NCBI RefSeq assembly: GCF_000182925.2
Contig: NC_026502.1
Span: forward strand, 1,922,001 to 1,986,000
Reading direction: 5' to 3'
Origin: Neurospora crassa OR74A
Taxonomy: Eukaryota > Ascomycota > Sordariomycetes > Sordariales > Sordariaceae
Length of the DNA stretch: 64,000 nucleotides
This document shows positions 11,411 to 22,525 of the stretch, piece by piece. Made by a program: the position numbers and the translations under genes. The notes under the pieces are model-generated. The model worked only from the letters and a program-made list of their open reading frames with translations, was not told the DNA's origin and did no database searches. Positions within the stretch are counted from its first letter, which is position 1. The number at the start of each line of letters is the position of its first letter.

Positions 11411-12073
11411 TGCGCCGTGCTTTTTTGTTTGTTTGCGATAATGACGAAAATGGATAAAGACGACCTTGAGTTCTAGAACTGAGTGGTCATGCAAGCCAGT
11501 AATAAAACAATTTGTCACAATTACAACTGAACAAAGAGTACTTGTAGCCGAAAAGAAGCCCATGCAGAACAATGTAATGGAGGCGCACAGCAAAGGGGGA
11601 CGCGTTGGTGCGCGCTAAATGAGCAAGACACGTGGTCCCGTGACTCAGTGGTCACTCACTATCAATCAGTTCAGTTGTTTCATTGACCCCTTCCTACCTA
11701 GGCAGGCAGCTAGCTTCAGTACACCTTCCCGGGCCACTCACTGAACCAAGCAACCATTTCGACTTGACGACACCTGCCGCCGCCCTGCCATTGTTCATCT
11801 CCTGGGATCTCCAATTTCAGCAACCAACGAAACGACAACATTGTTTTGTCGTCATTCCCCATCTACTCATTTTTTATTTTTATTTTTCCCGCGGGCCCAA
11901 TACCTCACCCGCCATCTCAGGATCATCGACTCAACAACGAAGCGTTATTCATACCTTGCTCGATCCACCTATCCAACCGTTTTCACTAGACCATCTGCTG
12001 AAAACCCACGTTTGATAGCAGCAGCAACATATCAACTTTTTCGAGCACAACTCGGCCACCCCAGTCTCTCAAA
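11411..12073. other. Divergent promoter region, cnl2 / eaf3
   Basis: This 663-base region between divergent genes holds promoters and 5' leaders. A T-rich tract near 11868-11890 and pyrimidine-rich sequence before the eaf3 start are visible. I see no gene. Confidence 0.6.
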
Positions 12074-15000
12074 ATGGCCCCGTCCAAAACGCCCCAGCCG
12101 CCCTATTCCAAGGATGAGCGCGTCCTGTGTTTCCACATGGAGATGCTGTATGAGGCCAAAATCCTGGACGTGCAGCCGACGGAGAGCGGCGATGGCTGGA
12201 GCTACAAGATTCACTACAAGGGCTGGAAGAGCAGCTGGGACGACTGGGTGCCGCAGGACCGCATCCGCAAGTTGAACGACGAAAACAAAGATCTCGCCCA
12301 GCAGCTCCTCGCCCAGTACAAGCAGCTGCAGTCCGGTAAGGCGGCCAAGCAGCCTAAGAAGGGCGGCCGTCCTGGTGGTTCCGATCTCAGCTCTGCCCGC
12401 GGTAGTGAGGAGCGAACTGCGGCAGGTACGACGACACAGAACAACCGTAACCCGCGAAGGGCTCGTGATTTTGACCTTGAAACAGTAAGTGGCGGCGTTC
12501 CCTTTTCTTGATCCTTCTGTTTCGTCTCCTATATCCTCCTCTTTGCATCACCTTTAATTTCTTTCTTCATCTGTTCGACAACCCCAGCCTTCATGACCGC
12601 GAGTGGTCAAAAACTGGTTTCCGGGGCAAGCAGGTCAACTACAAAGGGCTTCGTTCATGTGGTTGTCGTTGGCGACCTTTTACAAGTGTGGAGTGTCGGT
12701 TGCTAGGCGACACAGAAAATCTCGGGCATACGGAGAAGGGGAAAGTGTCAAGGGACCACTCACAACAAAGAAGGCCACAACACGGATTTCTGAACAAAAT
12801 ATGAAAATCCTGAAAACAGGACGGAAAAAATGACGGGGGAAAAAAGCACAATCCAGTAGTTCTGGACAGCAAACATGGCTGTGGTTGTGAAAGGGAAGGG
12901 GGGGCACCAAACCTGAGTTTTGGAGGGACCCATAATCCGGAGCTGGGACCCTGAGCGGCCCTGCCTGGACAAGAGCAGCGAGAGAGTAAAGCCACCACCC
13001 CTGGATCTCGCAACCTCTCAAAATCTACACTCACCAACATCACTCCCCTCCCTCTGCTCGCCAACACACTTTGGGCGCTTTTCATCACCAGCACCGTTTC
13101 GGATCTCAGCAGCTTGTCACAGTCACTGGATTTGGAACACACGCAACTGTCTGCGCAACCTTGTTCCGCTCTCACAAGGGAGAAGCTGCAAATTTCTCAT
13201 TCGTCCTTCCTCTTGTCATCATCGTCAGCCGCCTCCTGCTGGTCCTCGTGTCCGTCCACCTTCCATCATCCTCTCACCTTTGTCCGGATTACGCGGCATC
13301 CTTGGCCGGTCACAGAATCACCTGGAAATCTACATTTCGCCTTCGCTTGGGCTATTTGAATCTCAGTCAGGGAGAGCAAGCGGCGAGTTTCGGGCAAATA
13401 TCACCACATCAACACACCATCAGATCTCTCCCCATCATCCCTTTGTGGAGAGACGGCTCTAAATCCCCCAATTCCATCATCGCCGTTGCATTCCTCGCTT
13501 GGCATCAGAAGATCATATTATATATTTCGAGATTGCCACAAGTCATCACCATGTCGCGCTCCATGCGTAGCCATGGCCGGGATTGGGACGACGACACCCC
13601 GAGTCGCAGCTCCTTGATAAGCTCGTTCGCAGCCTGCGAAGCGCGATGGTCCAAGCTAGCAGAGCCGGCAGATCGTCTGATGCGACTGCCCAACAAACTC
13701 ACATCAACCTACGTCGACCGCTATGGGCGGACGACGTTCGACGATACCTACGCACTGGGCTGGACATCAACGCGGCCACCGCCCATCGGCCATAACCACC
13801 CCAAAATCATCAGGGCAAGGAATAACGGCAACTGGTCCGAGAAGTTAGAGGCATACTATAGCGAGCTACCACCAAACTATAACATTCCTTTGGCTGGTCA
13901 GGCTTGCAAGAAGGCCGATGAAGACTGGAGTTCGCGCAGCTCAACACGAGTCGCGACGCCTTTTAGAGTAGATTTTGGACCTTTCACCATCCTCCTCGAG
14001 GCACTCGCCAAGATACGCAAGCCTAGGGAGCCGACTGCAGGGAAGAAGATGTGGGAATGCCGTTTCACACCGAAGGACGTGGAAAAGGAGAAAGTACGTT
14101 TGCTGGTTGTGGTTCTTTCTTCACTTGTCGGACAACTGCCCGTACACGCCCTACAACGGCGATAGGATTCCATCGTACAGCCTGTGTATTCTACTACAAT
14201 GGCCTCGCAAGCGCTGGTCATCTCATGCTACACCGTATAGCTTCCACTCATCATCTCAGCCCTAGTAGGCCGGGGTGGCGTTGGTTGAAGACAGTCTGAC
14301 TAATTGGTCTGGATGCACCCTTCCAGACCATCAGTTATCTGCACAGACATCGTCGCCTTTGCCGCACCCTAGTGGGTCGACACAGCCACGTCAACACGTC
14401 GTTGATTGTCCTTGGCACAAAAGCGTCGTGTTGTTTAGGAGCGTTGTTTGCCAAGCATCTTGTCACTGGTTTTGATGAGGAACCTCATATTCATTGCAGG
14501 ATCATTACTAATAGTTCAAATTATAGGAGGACAACTTCCACAACCGACCATCCATCAAACTCCCGCTACCAGATCACGTCAAGGCGTTGCTTGTCGACGA
14601 CTGGGAAAATGTCACCAAGAACCAGCAGCTGGTGCCTATTCCCCATGTCCACCCTGTCGACGAGATCCTGAAGGACTACCTCGAGCATGAGCGTCCCAAC
14701 CGGGTACCAGAGTCGCCACAGATGGATATTCTCGAGGAGACCGTTGCTGGGTTGCGCGAGTACTTTGACAGGTGTCTAGGTAGGATCCTTCTCTATCGGT
14801 GAGTGGTGGCCCGCATCCCTTGTCCCGTCTGGTCTGGAATACTGACAAGAGGCACAGCTTTGAGCGCGCACAATACCACGAGCAGCACTTGATCTGGACT
14901 GCCGGCACGGACGAGAAGCATAAGAGCGCCTCCGACACTTATGGCGCTGAGCACCTCGCTCGTTTACTGGGTAAGATATCACCGTTAAACCCATACATCC

Positions 15001-15218
15001 ATGTCTGCTTCTTTATCCCCACAACCTTACTAACTCGTCCCACAGTATCCCTTCCAGAACTCGTCGCCCAAACAAACATGGACCAGCAATCAGTCAACCG
15101 CCTCCGCGAGGAGCTTATTAAGTTCACCAACTGGTTCAGCCGCCACACGACCAAGTACTTTGTCAGCGAGTACGAGACACCCAGCCAGGAGTATGTGGAC
15201 CAAGCTAGAAGCGTTTAG
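12074..15218 (+). CDS. eaf3: Chromatin reader Eaf3/MRG15 (four exons, 2-kb first intron)
   Basis: Eaf3/MRG15 protein of about 322 residues, a subunit of NuA4 acetyltransferase and Rpd3S-type deacetylase complexes that reads methylated H3K36. Exon 1 (12074..12484) encodes the chromo-barrel domain: [18 protein letters not shown], then [17 protein letters not shown] with its aromatic residues. A basic linker with [11 protein letters not shown] follows. Exons 14527..14798, 14858..14970 and 15046..15218 encode the MRG domain: [68 protein letters not shown]. Exon 1 ends in phase 0 at a strong GTAAGT and exon 2 starts in phase 0 after a TTACTAAT branch site and TATAG, so the join [12 protein letters not shown] matches the family. 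That makes intron 1 2,042 nt long, far above the other introns here. The stop TAG at 15216 is followed by 38 further in-frame sense codons. Confidence 0.88.
13551..14240 (+). CDS. Possible nested gene inside eaf3 intron 1, unrecognised
   Basis: A coding-like frame starts at ATG 13551 and runs to a GTACGT donor at 14094. A TACAG acceptor at 14180 would give a second exon of 19 codons ending at 14240 and a total of about 200 residues. Without splicing the frame ends at 14165. The peptide has ordinary amino-acid composition (for example [20 protein letters not shown] and [16 protein letters not shown]), contains several Trp, and shows no signal peptide, membrane segment or family motif that I know. 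A long pyrimidine-rich stretch upstream (13020-13550) could be its own promoter and leader. It lies entirely within eaf3 intron 1 on the same strand. It could also be spurious intronic sequence or an exon set used in an alternative eaf3 transcript; transcription is not shown by sequence. Confidence 0.35.
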
Positions 15219-16460
15219 GAATCTTCTTTTGGCCATATTCCGAGGGAGGTGTTGGAAGAGATGAAAGCAAAACGGAAAGCAGAAGCTTTGTCCGAAGCTC
15301 AGGGGGCGAAGAGCTCGAAGAAGAAGACCCGTTGAGGTGATTTCATCTTCCTGCGTTTAGCTGTTTTGTCGGGTTGTGCAATGATGTCGAGGCGGTGACT
15401 TCTTACCTCCTGAAGGATAAAGTTTGTACGGGTGTGGATGTCACTGAGTCGAAGTTCGGTTTAGGTGCGGTTGTGGTTCCGGGTAAGGCTGGAGGATGGC
15501 GAGATCAGACAGACACCAGTCAGTGGGTTATGGTCTTGCTACGGACGGAGGGCAGTTGAGTGCCTGGCTCCCTCTTTTCTTTTTTCTTCTCTAGATCATG
15601 TTGGTCTGTCGCTTTGATTATGTGGTTGTGGCTTGATAGCTCCTTTTGGGCGCGGATGGCCGGCGTTTGTGTCTTGCTTCTTTTTTTTCCTTTTAATTCA
15701 TTTGAGGTTGAGAGTACTTGCGCCTTCTCTTCTTCCCATTGCACTAGGAAACAGGGGGGGGAAAATTCGGATGGTTTTTAGAAAAGGAAACTGGTATGAT
15801 AGATAATAGCATCGTTGTGTTTGTGTGTGTGATGAAGTGTTGAAGCTTGAGTGAAGAGCCAACGACCGTTGTCTGTCCGTGGATAGTGAATATGATCTGC
15901 ATATGTGGATATAATCATCAGGGCCGAGTAGAGGTCTAGTTCCTTAAGGTGTCGCACACAGTGGTGATGTTCATGACCTGATAAGAGGTACCTCTCGCTT
16001 CAGTCACATCCGTCCTTGTTGCTCGCTTTTTTCTTAATCACTACAGGCATGTTTAGCTGCCGTGCAGATCACAGGTAGTTACTTGTTCCAACGTGCTTTT
16101 TCCATTCCCGATGATGTCCTACTACGTGGAATTCGTAGCATACAGTATTGTACAAAATGGTGGTCGAGAAAGACGGGAGTATCCGAGCAAGCAAAGCAGT
16201 GCTTCTAGACGGCGTGAGATCCGAGGTAAGCCAACCGAGTGAGTACACGAGCTCAGTATTTCCCAGACACAAGCCCGTCCCGAAAGAAATTCAACAGCTG
16301 GCTCGGGACGTAGTGACAGAACCATGCGCCCAGCCAACCATTTGGCAATATGCTAAACTGGGCGCGGTCTTGCCAACCCTCCCTGTCCTTCTCGACCTCC
16401 TATCCCTCCTCCTCCTCCTCATTTCATTCTTCCCCCTTTGCCCTGTCAACAACTTGGAAC
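15219..16460. other. Intergenic region between convergent eaf3 and mrpl33
   Basis: The first 117 bases continue the eaf3 frame after its stop (15219..15335, see findings). The remainder should hold the two 3' UTRs and shows T-rich tracts near 15570-15700. I found no other coding sequence or RNA gene. Confidence 0.55.
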
Positions 16461-16946
16461 TTAGAGAGCCTTAACCTTGGGCAAAACACTCTTCATCTTG
16501 CCAATAACCTCCCAATCACTTCTCGTCCTCACGCCCAGATCCCCAGCCCGCTTACCATCCCTGACCACCGCCCCTCCCTCCACCACCATCTTCTCCACCC
16601 CTTCGACATTCTCAACTTTCTGCGCCTTCAGCTCCTCCACCACCTTGGAGAAATCCACTTCGTCCTGGACGCCCACGCCCGGGATGAACCGTCTCACTTG
16701 CTTCTCCACCACAAACCCGGCGTCCGGCTTGCGCTCATCCTTCAGCTCGCGCTTGGTCAAGCGGTGGGGGACCTCCTCTACCCGCACGAGCTCCTTGACT
16801 TTCATCAGCATGCCGGCGAATTGGGGTTCGACGGGGTGGAAGACGGTTTGGTTGCGGCGACGGAGACCGAGGGCGGCGAGCACGCCGTGGGTGCGCTTGG
16901 GCAGACCGATGGCGGAGCGGTGGAGGGTTATGCGGAAGAAGGACAT
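16461..16946 (-). CDS. mrpl33: Mitochondrial ribosomal protein uL30m (MRPL33)
   Basis: A single-exon gene for about 161 residues, the mitochondrial large-subunit protein homologous to bacterial L30 (yeast Mrpl33). The uL30 core is at the very N-terminus: [21 protein letters not shown], then [21 protein letters not shown] and [13 protein letters not shown]. This is nearly the whole yeast protein. A charged C-terminal extension of about 95 residues follows ([26 protein letters not shown]), as in other filamentous fungi. The frame is open further upstream on the minus strand, but ATG 16946 is chosen because family members begin with this exact block and the upstream codons do not resemble the family. 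Confidence 0.85.
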
Positions 16947-19900
16947 TGTGGCGGTTGTGTTGTTGTTGTTGTTAAGAAAGGAGGGTATCTCGGAATGTTC
17001 TTTTTGTGTGTGTTGGGAGGTTTGGTATTTCTGGTTTGATACGCCGACGATTGGAAGGTTTGGACTCGCTCGTGGGAGGGGTAGGTATCGGCGTCGTCGT
17101 CGTCGTCGTTGAAGGTCGGATGATGTAGGTAGGTTGGGGGATAAAAATGGATTACTGCCGCGTTCCTGTGATATGAACAATGATCCGAAAGTCAGTTGAG
17201 GTGTCCGTCCGGGTGGGTTTGAAATGCGCCAGCGCAACCGAATTCGAGATGCCGTCCAGTTTATTCAAACAGGTGCGGCGCCGCTTGCGCCAAAAGGTAA
17301 ATCGTATTGGTGTCAGAAAGGATTCGCTCGAATTATTACGCACCTCGCGAATAACGCTCTACTTTCCGCCGTCAATCAGTCGGATGAGAAAACGGAGAAG
17401 GGAACCTCGAAGGCCGTTGGTTCGGTAGCCTCGTCTCGTACGTAGCGTGTGTTTACGGCCCGCCGGGGATCTCCTCTGGATGGATCACCACAGTTGCCGT
17501 GCGCCGGCCGGGGACGGTAGCTACGGCCTACGGGGTTCGTCGGTGGGTCAGGTACTGCGCACACACTGCGCGGCACGATTGGCTGGTCGCGATTTGGCCG
17601 GTGGGGCAACGGTTCAGGAACTCTTTGCTAGAGCAAGATAATTCTGCCGTGATTTACCGCTTAAATTTCAAAGTGAGGTTGTTGTTGGTCACGATGGCGA
17701 GTACAAGTTTACGTCGATAGATTGATGCGCGTTCTACATTAGTGGTCACTCTTTTCGTTCCTAATTTCTTGAAACTTTAAAGATACTTTCAGGTTGTAAA
17801 ATGCTGTAAACTCGCAAACGCCAATTGCTCTTCAAGTCGTTTAAGGAAACTGAACAACCGGACAAAGCGTAAACTGCATTTTTTTTTTTAAAAAACCTAA
17901 TCGCTCCCACCTTCTTTACTTACTACCATCTGTGTAAGACAGCCAAAGAGGTACGAAACGGCATATCGTCAGTGGTCTCTCTCTTACTAGCTTCACGTCT
18001 TCCAAGTAGTGTACCTACGGCCCAGCGACCGGATTCACCTCGATTTATCCCCGCGAAGTGGAACCCGGTCGGCCTTCCGGAGTTACCCCGCTTGAGCGCC
18101 GAAGCTCTGATTCTCCACTTAAATCGGAGCCTCTAGAGGTACCGGAGCTTCTGCCGGAGTTTAGTGGGCCACTTCCGATCCGCTCACTTATTGATTACCG
18201 GACGGGACCCGGATCGGATCCCCACAAAATCCAGCCGAGTGAACTTGGTGACAATCATGCTTAACTTTTAAGATCGCCAAAGGATGCAAGGGTTACGTCC
18301 GTAATGCCAGGTCTATCCTTTGGGTTCCGCATTAGGTTCCTGCTCCACTTCTTTCCAAGGTCTTCCCTCTTCTTGCAAGGCTGTTGTCGTTCCTGGTCAT
18401 ATGAGTCCTATCCGATATGTCGTTGCAGCATGGCGATTCGGGATGGAATGACGGTACAGTCCATTGTATGCTGTTATCTAGAGATGTACCTACCTGTCGC
18501 CACCTCTAGGGCTCGGATGACTTTGGCAGCTCACATCACAAGGCATCGCTGGTACCTGACATTAACATTGGCATTTACATCTTGACAGTTTGCAGGTGGA
18601 GCGCATCAGCATGATCCTCCCGTCCGTCGTTCCGATCCCGAGGCGCAATTAAGGGTACCATAGCCCGATATCCTATGTACCGCATCAAGCACAATTCCTG
18701 CGGCCTTCCAAGGTGACTTTGACATATCACCGTCACTTCCGCATGCATATGTTTATGATACTAATTAACTATTTTCTCATAATCACTGCCAGGTGTTTCA
18801 TTATCTTACTGGTGGCTGACATCTCAGGTCCGCGAGTGAGAGTATTCCATGATAGGAGATTGACTTCATTGTTAAAGAATGGTTCAATCTTTGTGAAGTG
18901 CTGTAACCATGAAAGATAATATATAGGTTAAATCCTCTTAGCATAACAAGATACTTTCTACATCACTTCCGCATGACGCAACGACATCTTGACCTGCTCT
19001 ACTCGCCTTATCAACTTCAGTTAACCCAGCGAAGGCCTCTCATATAGATCTTTCGAACTTGACTTTCGAAATAAAATCACTTTGATGTAAGCATAAGCAG
19101 GCTTAAAGGTGGAAAGAAGCTGTAATGAGACCTGTACATAGTTGACCGACACTTTGAATCCTGCTTATGCCTGCGTAACAAGTGATTACCCGAAAATCAC
19201 CTTTAACAGATTATACGGTATCAACCTGGAACCAACCGAGATCCTTGCCAGACCATACCCGCTTACACCACCATCCAGAACCACTTGCGCATTCCATTAC
19301 ACACCAAGATCCATCTCACCTTACCCTATCCGTCAGGGTGACGGCGTGCAGGTTACAGGCCAGCAAGGCGGGCTACAAACAATACCTACACTCCACATCC
19401 ACCCCCTTCCCTTACATACTGATCTTACCTTATCTCAGTCGATTACCGAGACGCCATGCCGCGCTGCTGACTCCCCCAAGACCACAAAGCCCCAGCAGCC
19501 AGGTCCAGATGTCCGAAGCTGGGGACCTTGGGTCCAACCTCCTTGCATACATACCACGCAGTGCATTGTGCACGCTTCAAGCCGCGGATGACCCGGTAGA
19601 TCTGCTTATGTAGAGGGGAAAGGGACGGGGGGTCAAGTGAGATGACTTGCATTGGTAGCCGTACGCTAGTACCAGTACTTACGGACATAGATGACCCCCC
19701 TTGTTGATTTCTTCCCTTGTCTGTCTTGTACCTGTACCTACCTGACCATGTCGGAGACCCTACGACGGCTGTCTACTTACGATTGGGAGGGAATACTGCC
19801 CCACGGGCCGTTTCCCCACGACCCATGTTCTATTCTCGGCGGCCATAAGCCCCCCCATAAGCCTTGCATATACAAGTCCTGTGCACCTTGAAAGTCCGAA

Positions 19901-20442
19901 AAAGGAAACCCTCCGGTGTGTCGCTGATGCATAGAAGATTGTAAGTAGAATGTCTCGAAATCTCAGCCGGGGTTTGTCCTACCCAGTCGGCTTTCGTGAT
20001 ACGCGCTAGGGGCATAGCATCCAGATCACCTTGACGAGACGCAGCGCTGCAGACTGCACCTGTGGCTCGTTGGCCCATAATGCAAGTATGCATCTCGGGT
20101 CGACTTGGCGGTTGGCGGTCTTTCGGCGACGACAGGGGCGCCCGACTTCCGTGATTCCATCGTGTAGTCTCGACGGTAAGTGAAGCAGTCCCTGCATGTT
20201 AGTGACCCCGTCTCACAGTAACAAAAAAAATACACTCATTTGGTAGTTGATGCTGTCTTGATTGCATTATGGGGAAATCCCCCCGTAAATGGTAATGACG
20301 TATTCTGTCATACACTCTTCCCTTGCTTGATGACCCTCTACCACCTGCCGAAGAAACAAAATGAAAACATTCATGACCGTAACCGCTCCGTAAAGTAAAA
20401 TATCCCATGTCTAACCATCCCAAATCCCGATATAATTTCCTT
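16947..20442. other. Gene-poor 3.5-kb region between mrpl33 and acl1
   Basis: No supportable gene. The stretch 17220-17720 is GC-rich with CG-containing words, while 17740-19130 is visibly richer in A and T with T and A runs near 17880-17892 and few long open frames. It contains short palindromic GC-rich words such as the region 18040-18240. I could not recognise a transposon end, tRNA or 5S rRNA. The first few hundred bases should include the mrpl33 promoter and the last few hundred the acl1 3' UTR. Confidence 0.5.
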
Positions 20443-22525
20443 TTAAATTTGGACCTCAACACGACCCTCAGTACCCGGAGGGCCGGGCTGCTGGAGGCTG
20501 GGGAGAAGGTAGGTGATATCATCCCAAGGATGACGGTAAAGACCAGTGCGGAGTCTCTTCTGGTCGAGGTAATGGGCAATGAGACCAATGGAACGACCAA
20601 GCACGAACAGACCGTTGAGAACGCCCATGGAGAGGTAGTCCTCAGCCTCCTCCGTGCTGAAGGCACCGCAGTTTCTTAAGAGATCAACGAAGCAGACAGC
20701 AATGCAGCCGTCGACATTGAGAATAAGGTTGTCCTTCTTGGAGGTAGTGACACTCTCGACGGCGAGGGCGTAGTCGAGGAGCTTGGTAGAGGGGAACTTG
20801 GCCTTGACGTATTCCTTGACAAGCTCGACACGAAGATCGGGGTTGTTGCGAGACTTGACACGGTGACCGATACCGGGGATAAGCTTGTTCTGCTTGCGCA
20901 TGGTGTCGACAAACTCACGGGGGCTCAGGCCCTTGTCGAAGGCCTTGGTGAACTCCTCAGCAGCACCATCAAGGGCACCACCGAAACGAGAGCCAATGGT
21001 CAAGAGACCAGCGACCAAGGAGCTGATGAGATCCTTGCCGGCACGAGTTGTGATAATGGTGTTCATGGCGCCAGACACGGCAGGACCGTGATCGGCAGTA
21101 AGCATGAGAACCATCTCAAGGAACTTGGCGGCATAATCGGGGAGGCGGCGGCGGAACCAGAGAAGGGACATGACACCGCCGATACCAATCTCCTCCTTGA
21201 AAACGTCCGAGATGGGCATGCCAGCGTAGAGGAGCTCCTGACCACGGTCGTCGGAAATGGTAGAAATGAAGGCAGCAGGCTTACGAATAAGGCCAAGCTC
21301 CTGAGCCCACGAGTAGTCGATGGGGATCTTGGGAACAACGGGCTCGGGGGCGGGGACAATGGTGCCATCAGCCACAAGCTTGTCATAGACCTGCTTGAGG
21401 AGAGCAGGCATGTCCTCGAAAGTGTCGGGAACATAGAAACCAGCCTCACGCATGCTCTTGTTCTTGGTGGCCGCGGTCTCGAGCTGAGAGTTGGCGAAGG
21501 CACCAGCGTGACCGAACTGAACCTCAGTCTTGAACATGCTGGCGCAGGTTCCAATGGCCCAAGCAACGATGGGCTTGGTAATGATGCCCTGCTTGACAGC
21601 GTCAATCACCTTGTATTCCTCAACACCACCGACTTCACCAAGCAAGACGAGAATCTTGCAGTCAGGGTCGGCCTGGTAGCGCAGGAGATGATCGATGAAG
21701 GTGGTTCCAGGGTAACGGTCACCACCAATGGCAACACCCTCGTAAACACCATCCGTAGTCTGGGAGATGATGTTGTTGAGCTCGTTGGACATGCCACCGG
21801 ACTTGGAGACATAGCCGACAGAGCCCTTGCGGTAGAGCTTGGAAGCAACAATGTTGTCCATCATACCACCAGTGTTACCGATCTTGAAGCAGCCGGGCTT
21901 GATACCACCAACGGTGGCAGGGCCAATGATGGTGATGCCCTTCTTCTTGGCAACGTAGGCAATCTCGCGAGCGCGCTGATTAAGAACGTGTTAGCTGCCT
22001 GAAACAACCAAGGCAAGGGTGGGTGGAAGGCAAGTGGAAGCTTACGCGCTCGGGAACACCCTCAGCAATGATAGCAATGGTCTTGATCTGAGGGTACTCC
22101 ATCAACTCCATGGTGGAGCTGTAGACACTGCGGGAGGAGGCAAAGTTGACAACGACGTCAACATCGGGGTGCTTGGCGATAGCCTTGGGAACCTCCTGGT
22201 AGACGGGCAGGAGGGTCTCGCTAGTGCCCCAGTACATCTTGCTGACGAACTGACCACCAAAGGTGTAGATAATGCCAGCGACCGAGGGGGTGGAGCGCTT
22301 GCAGATGAAGTCGAAATCGAGCATGCCCTGGACAGCACGGGGCTGCAGACCGTAGACGAAGCATCGTGTCTTGTCGTTGAAGAGAGCATGGGCGGGGAGA
22401 GGGCTCAACGGCCTGCTGGGAGCAGCGAAGCGGCGAATGTTATCGTTCGCAGAGAGGTTGCCGGGAGCAGGGCTGGCAGAGGCGCCATTGGCACCGTTGG
22501 TGCTAGCGGTCGTTGCGGAAGGCAT
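20443..22525 (-). CDS. acl1: ATP-citrate lyase subunit 1 (catalytic, citrate synthase-like)
   Basis: Subunit 1 of the fungal two-subunit ATP-citrate lyase, about 670 residues; it corresponds to the C-terminal part of animal ACLY. The cytosolic enzyme cleaves citrate with ATP and CoA to acetyl-CoA and oxaloacetate. Exon 1 is 22525..22046 and exon 2 21975..20443; the 70-nt intron begins GTAAGC and ends ATCAG, phase 0. The CoA-ligase region shows [18 protein letters not shown] and [15 protein letters not shown]; the phosphorylated catalytic His is in [12 protein letters not shown] near residue 316. The citrate synthase-like C-terminal domain has [17 protein letters not shown]. The first residues are a Ser/Thr/Ala/Gly-rich tail. 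The partner subunit gene acl2 is divergent 3.3 kb away. In Sordaria macrospora acl1 is known to be needed for fruiting-body maturation. Start: first ATG in frame, 22525. Confidence 0.96.

Noticed and set aside
13071-13550. N-terminal extension of the nested frame in eaf3 intron 1
   Set aside because: The sequence is pyrimidine-rich leader-like and its peptide is compositionally odd; ATG 13551 is the more reasonable start.
16947-20442. Transposon or LTR remnant in the gene-poor region
   Set aside because: No terminal repeats, target-site duplications or element-encoded protein motifs could be recognised by eye.
20863-22002. 379-codon plus-strand frame opposite acl1
   Set aside because: It is exactly antisense to the conserved acl1 coding exon and arises from strong codon bias; its peptide has no family features.
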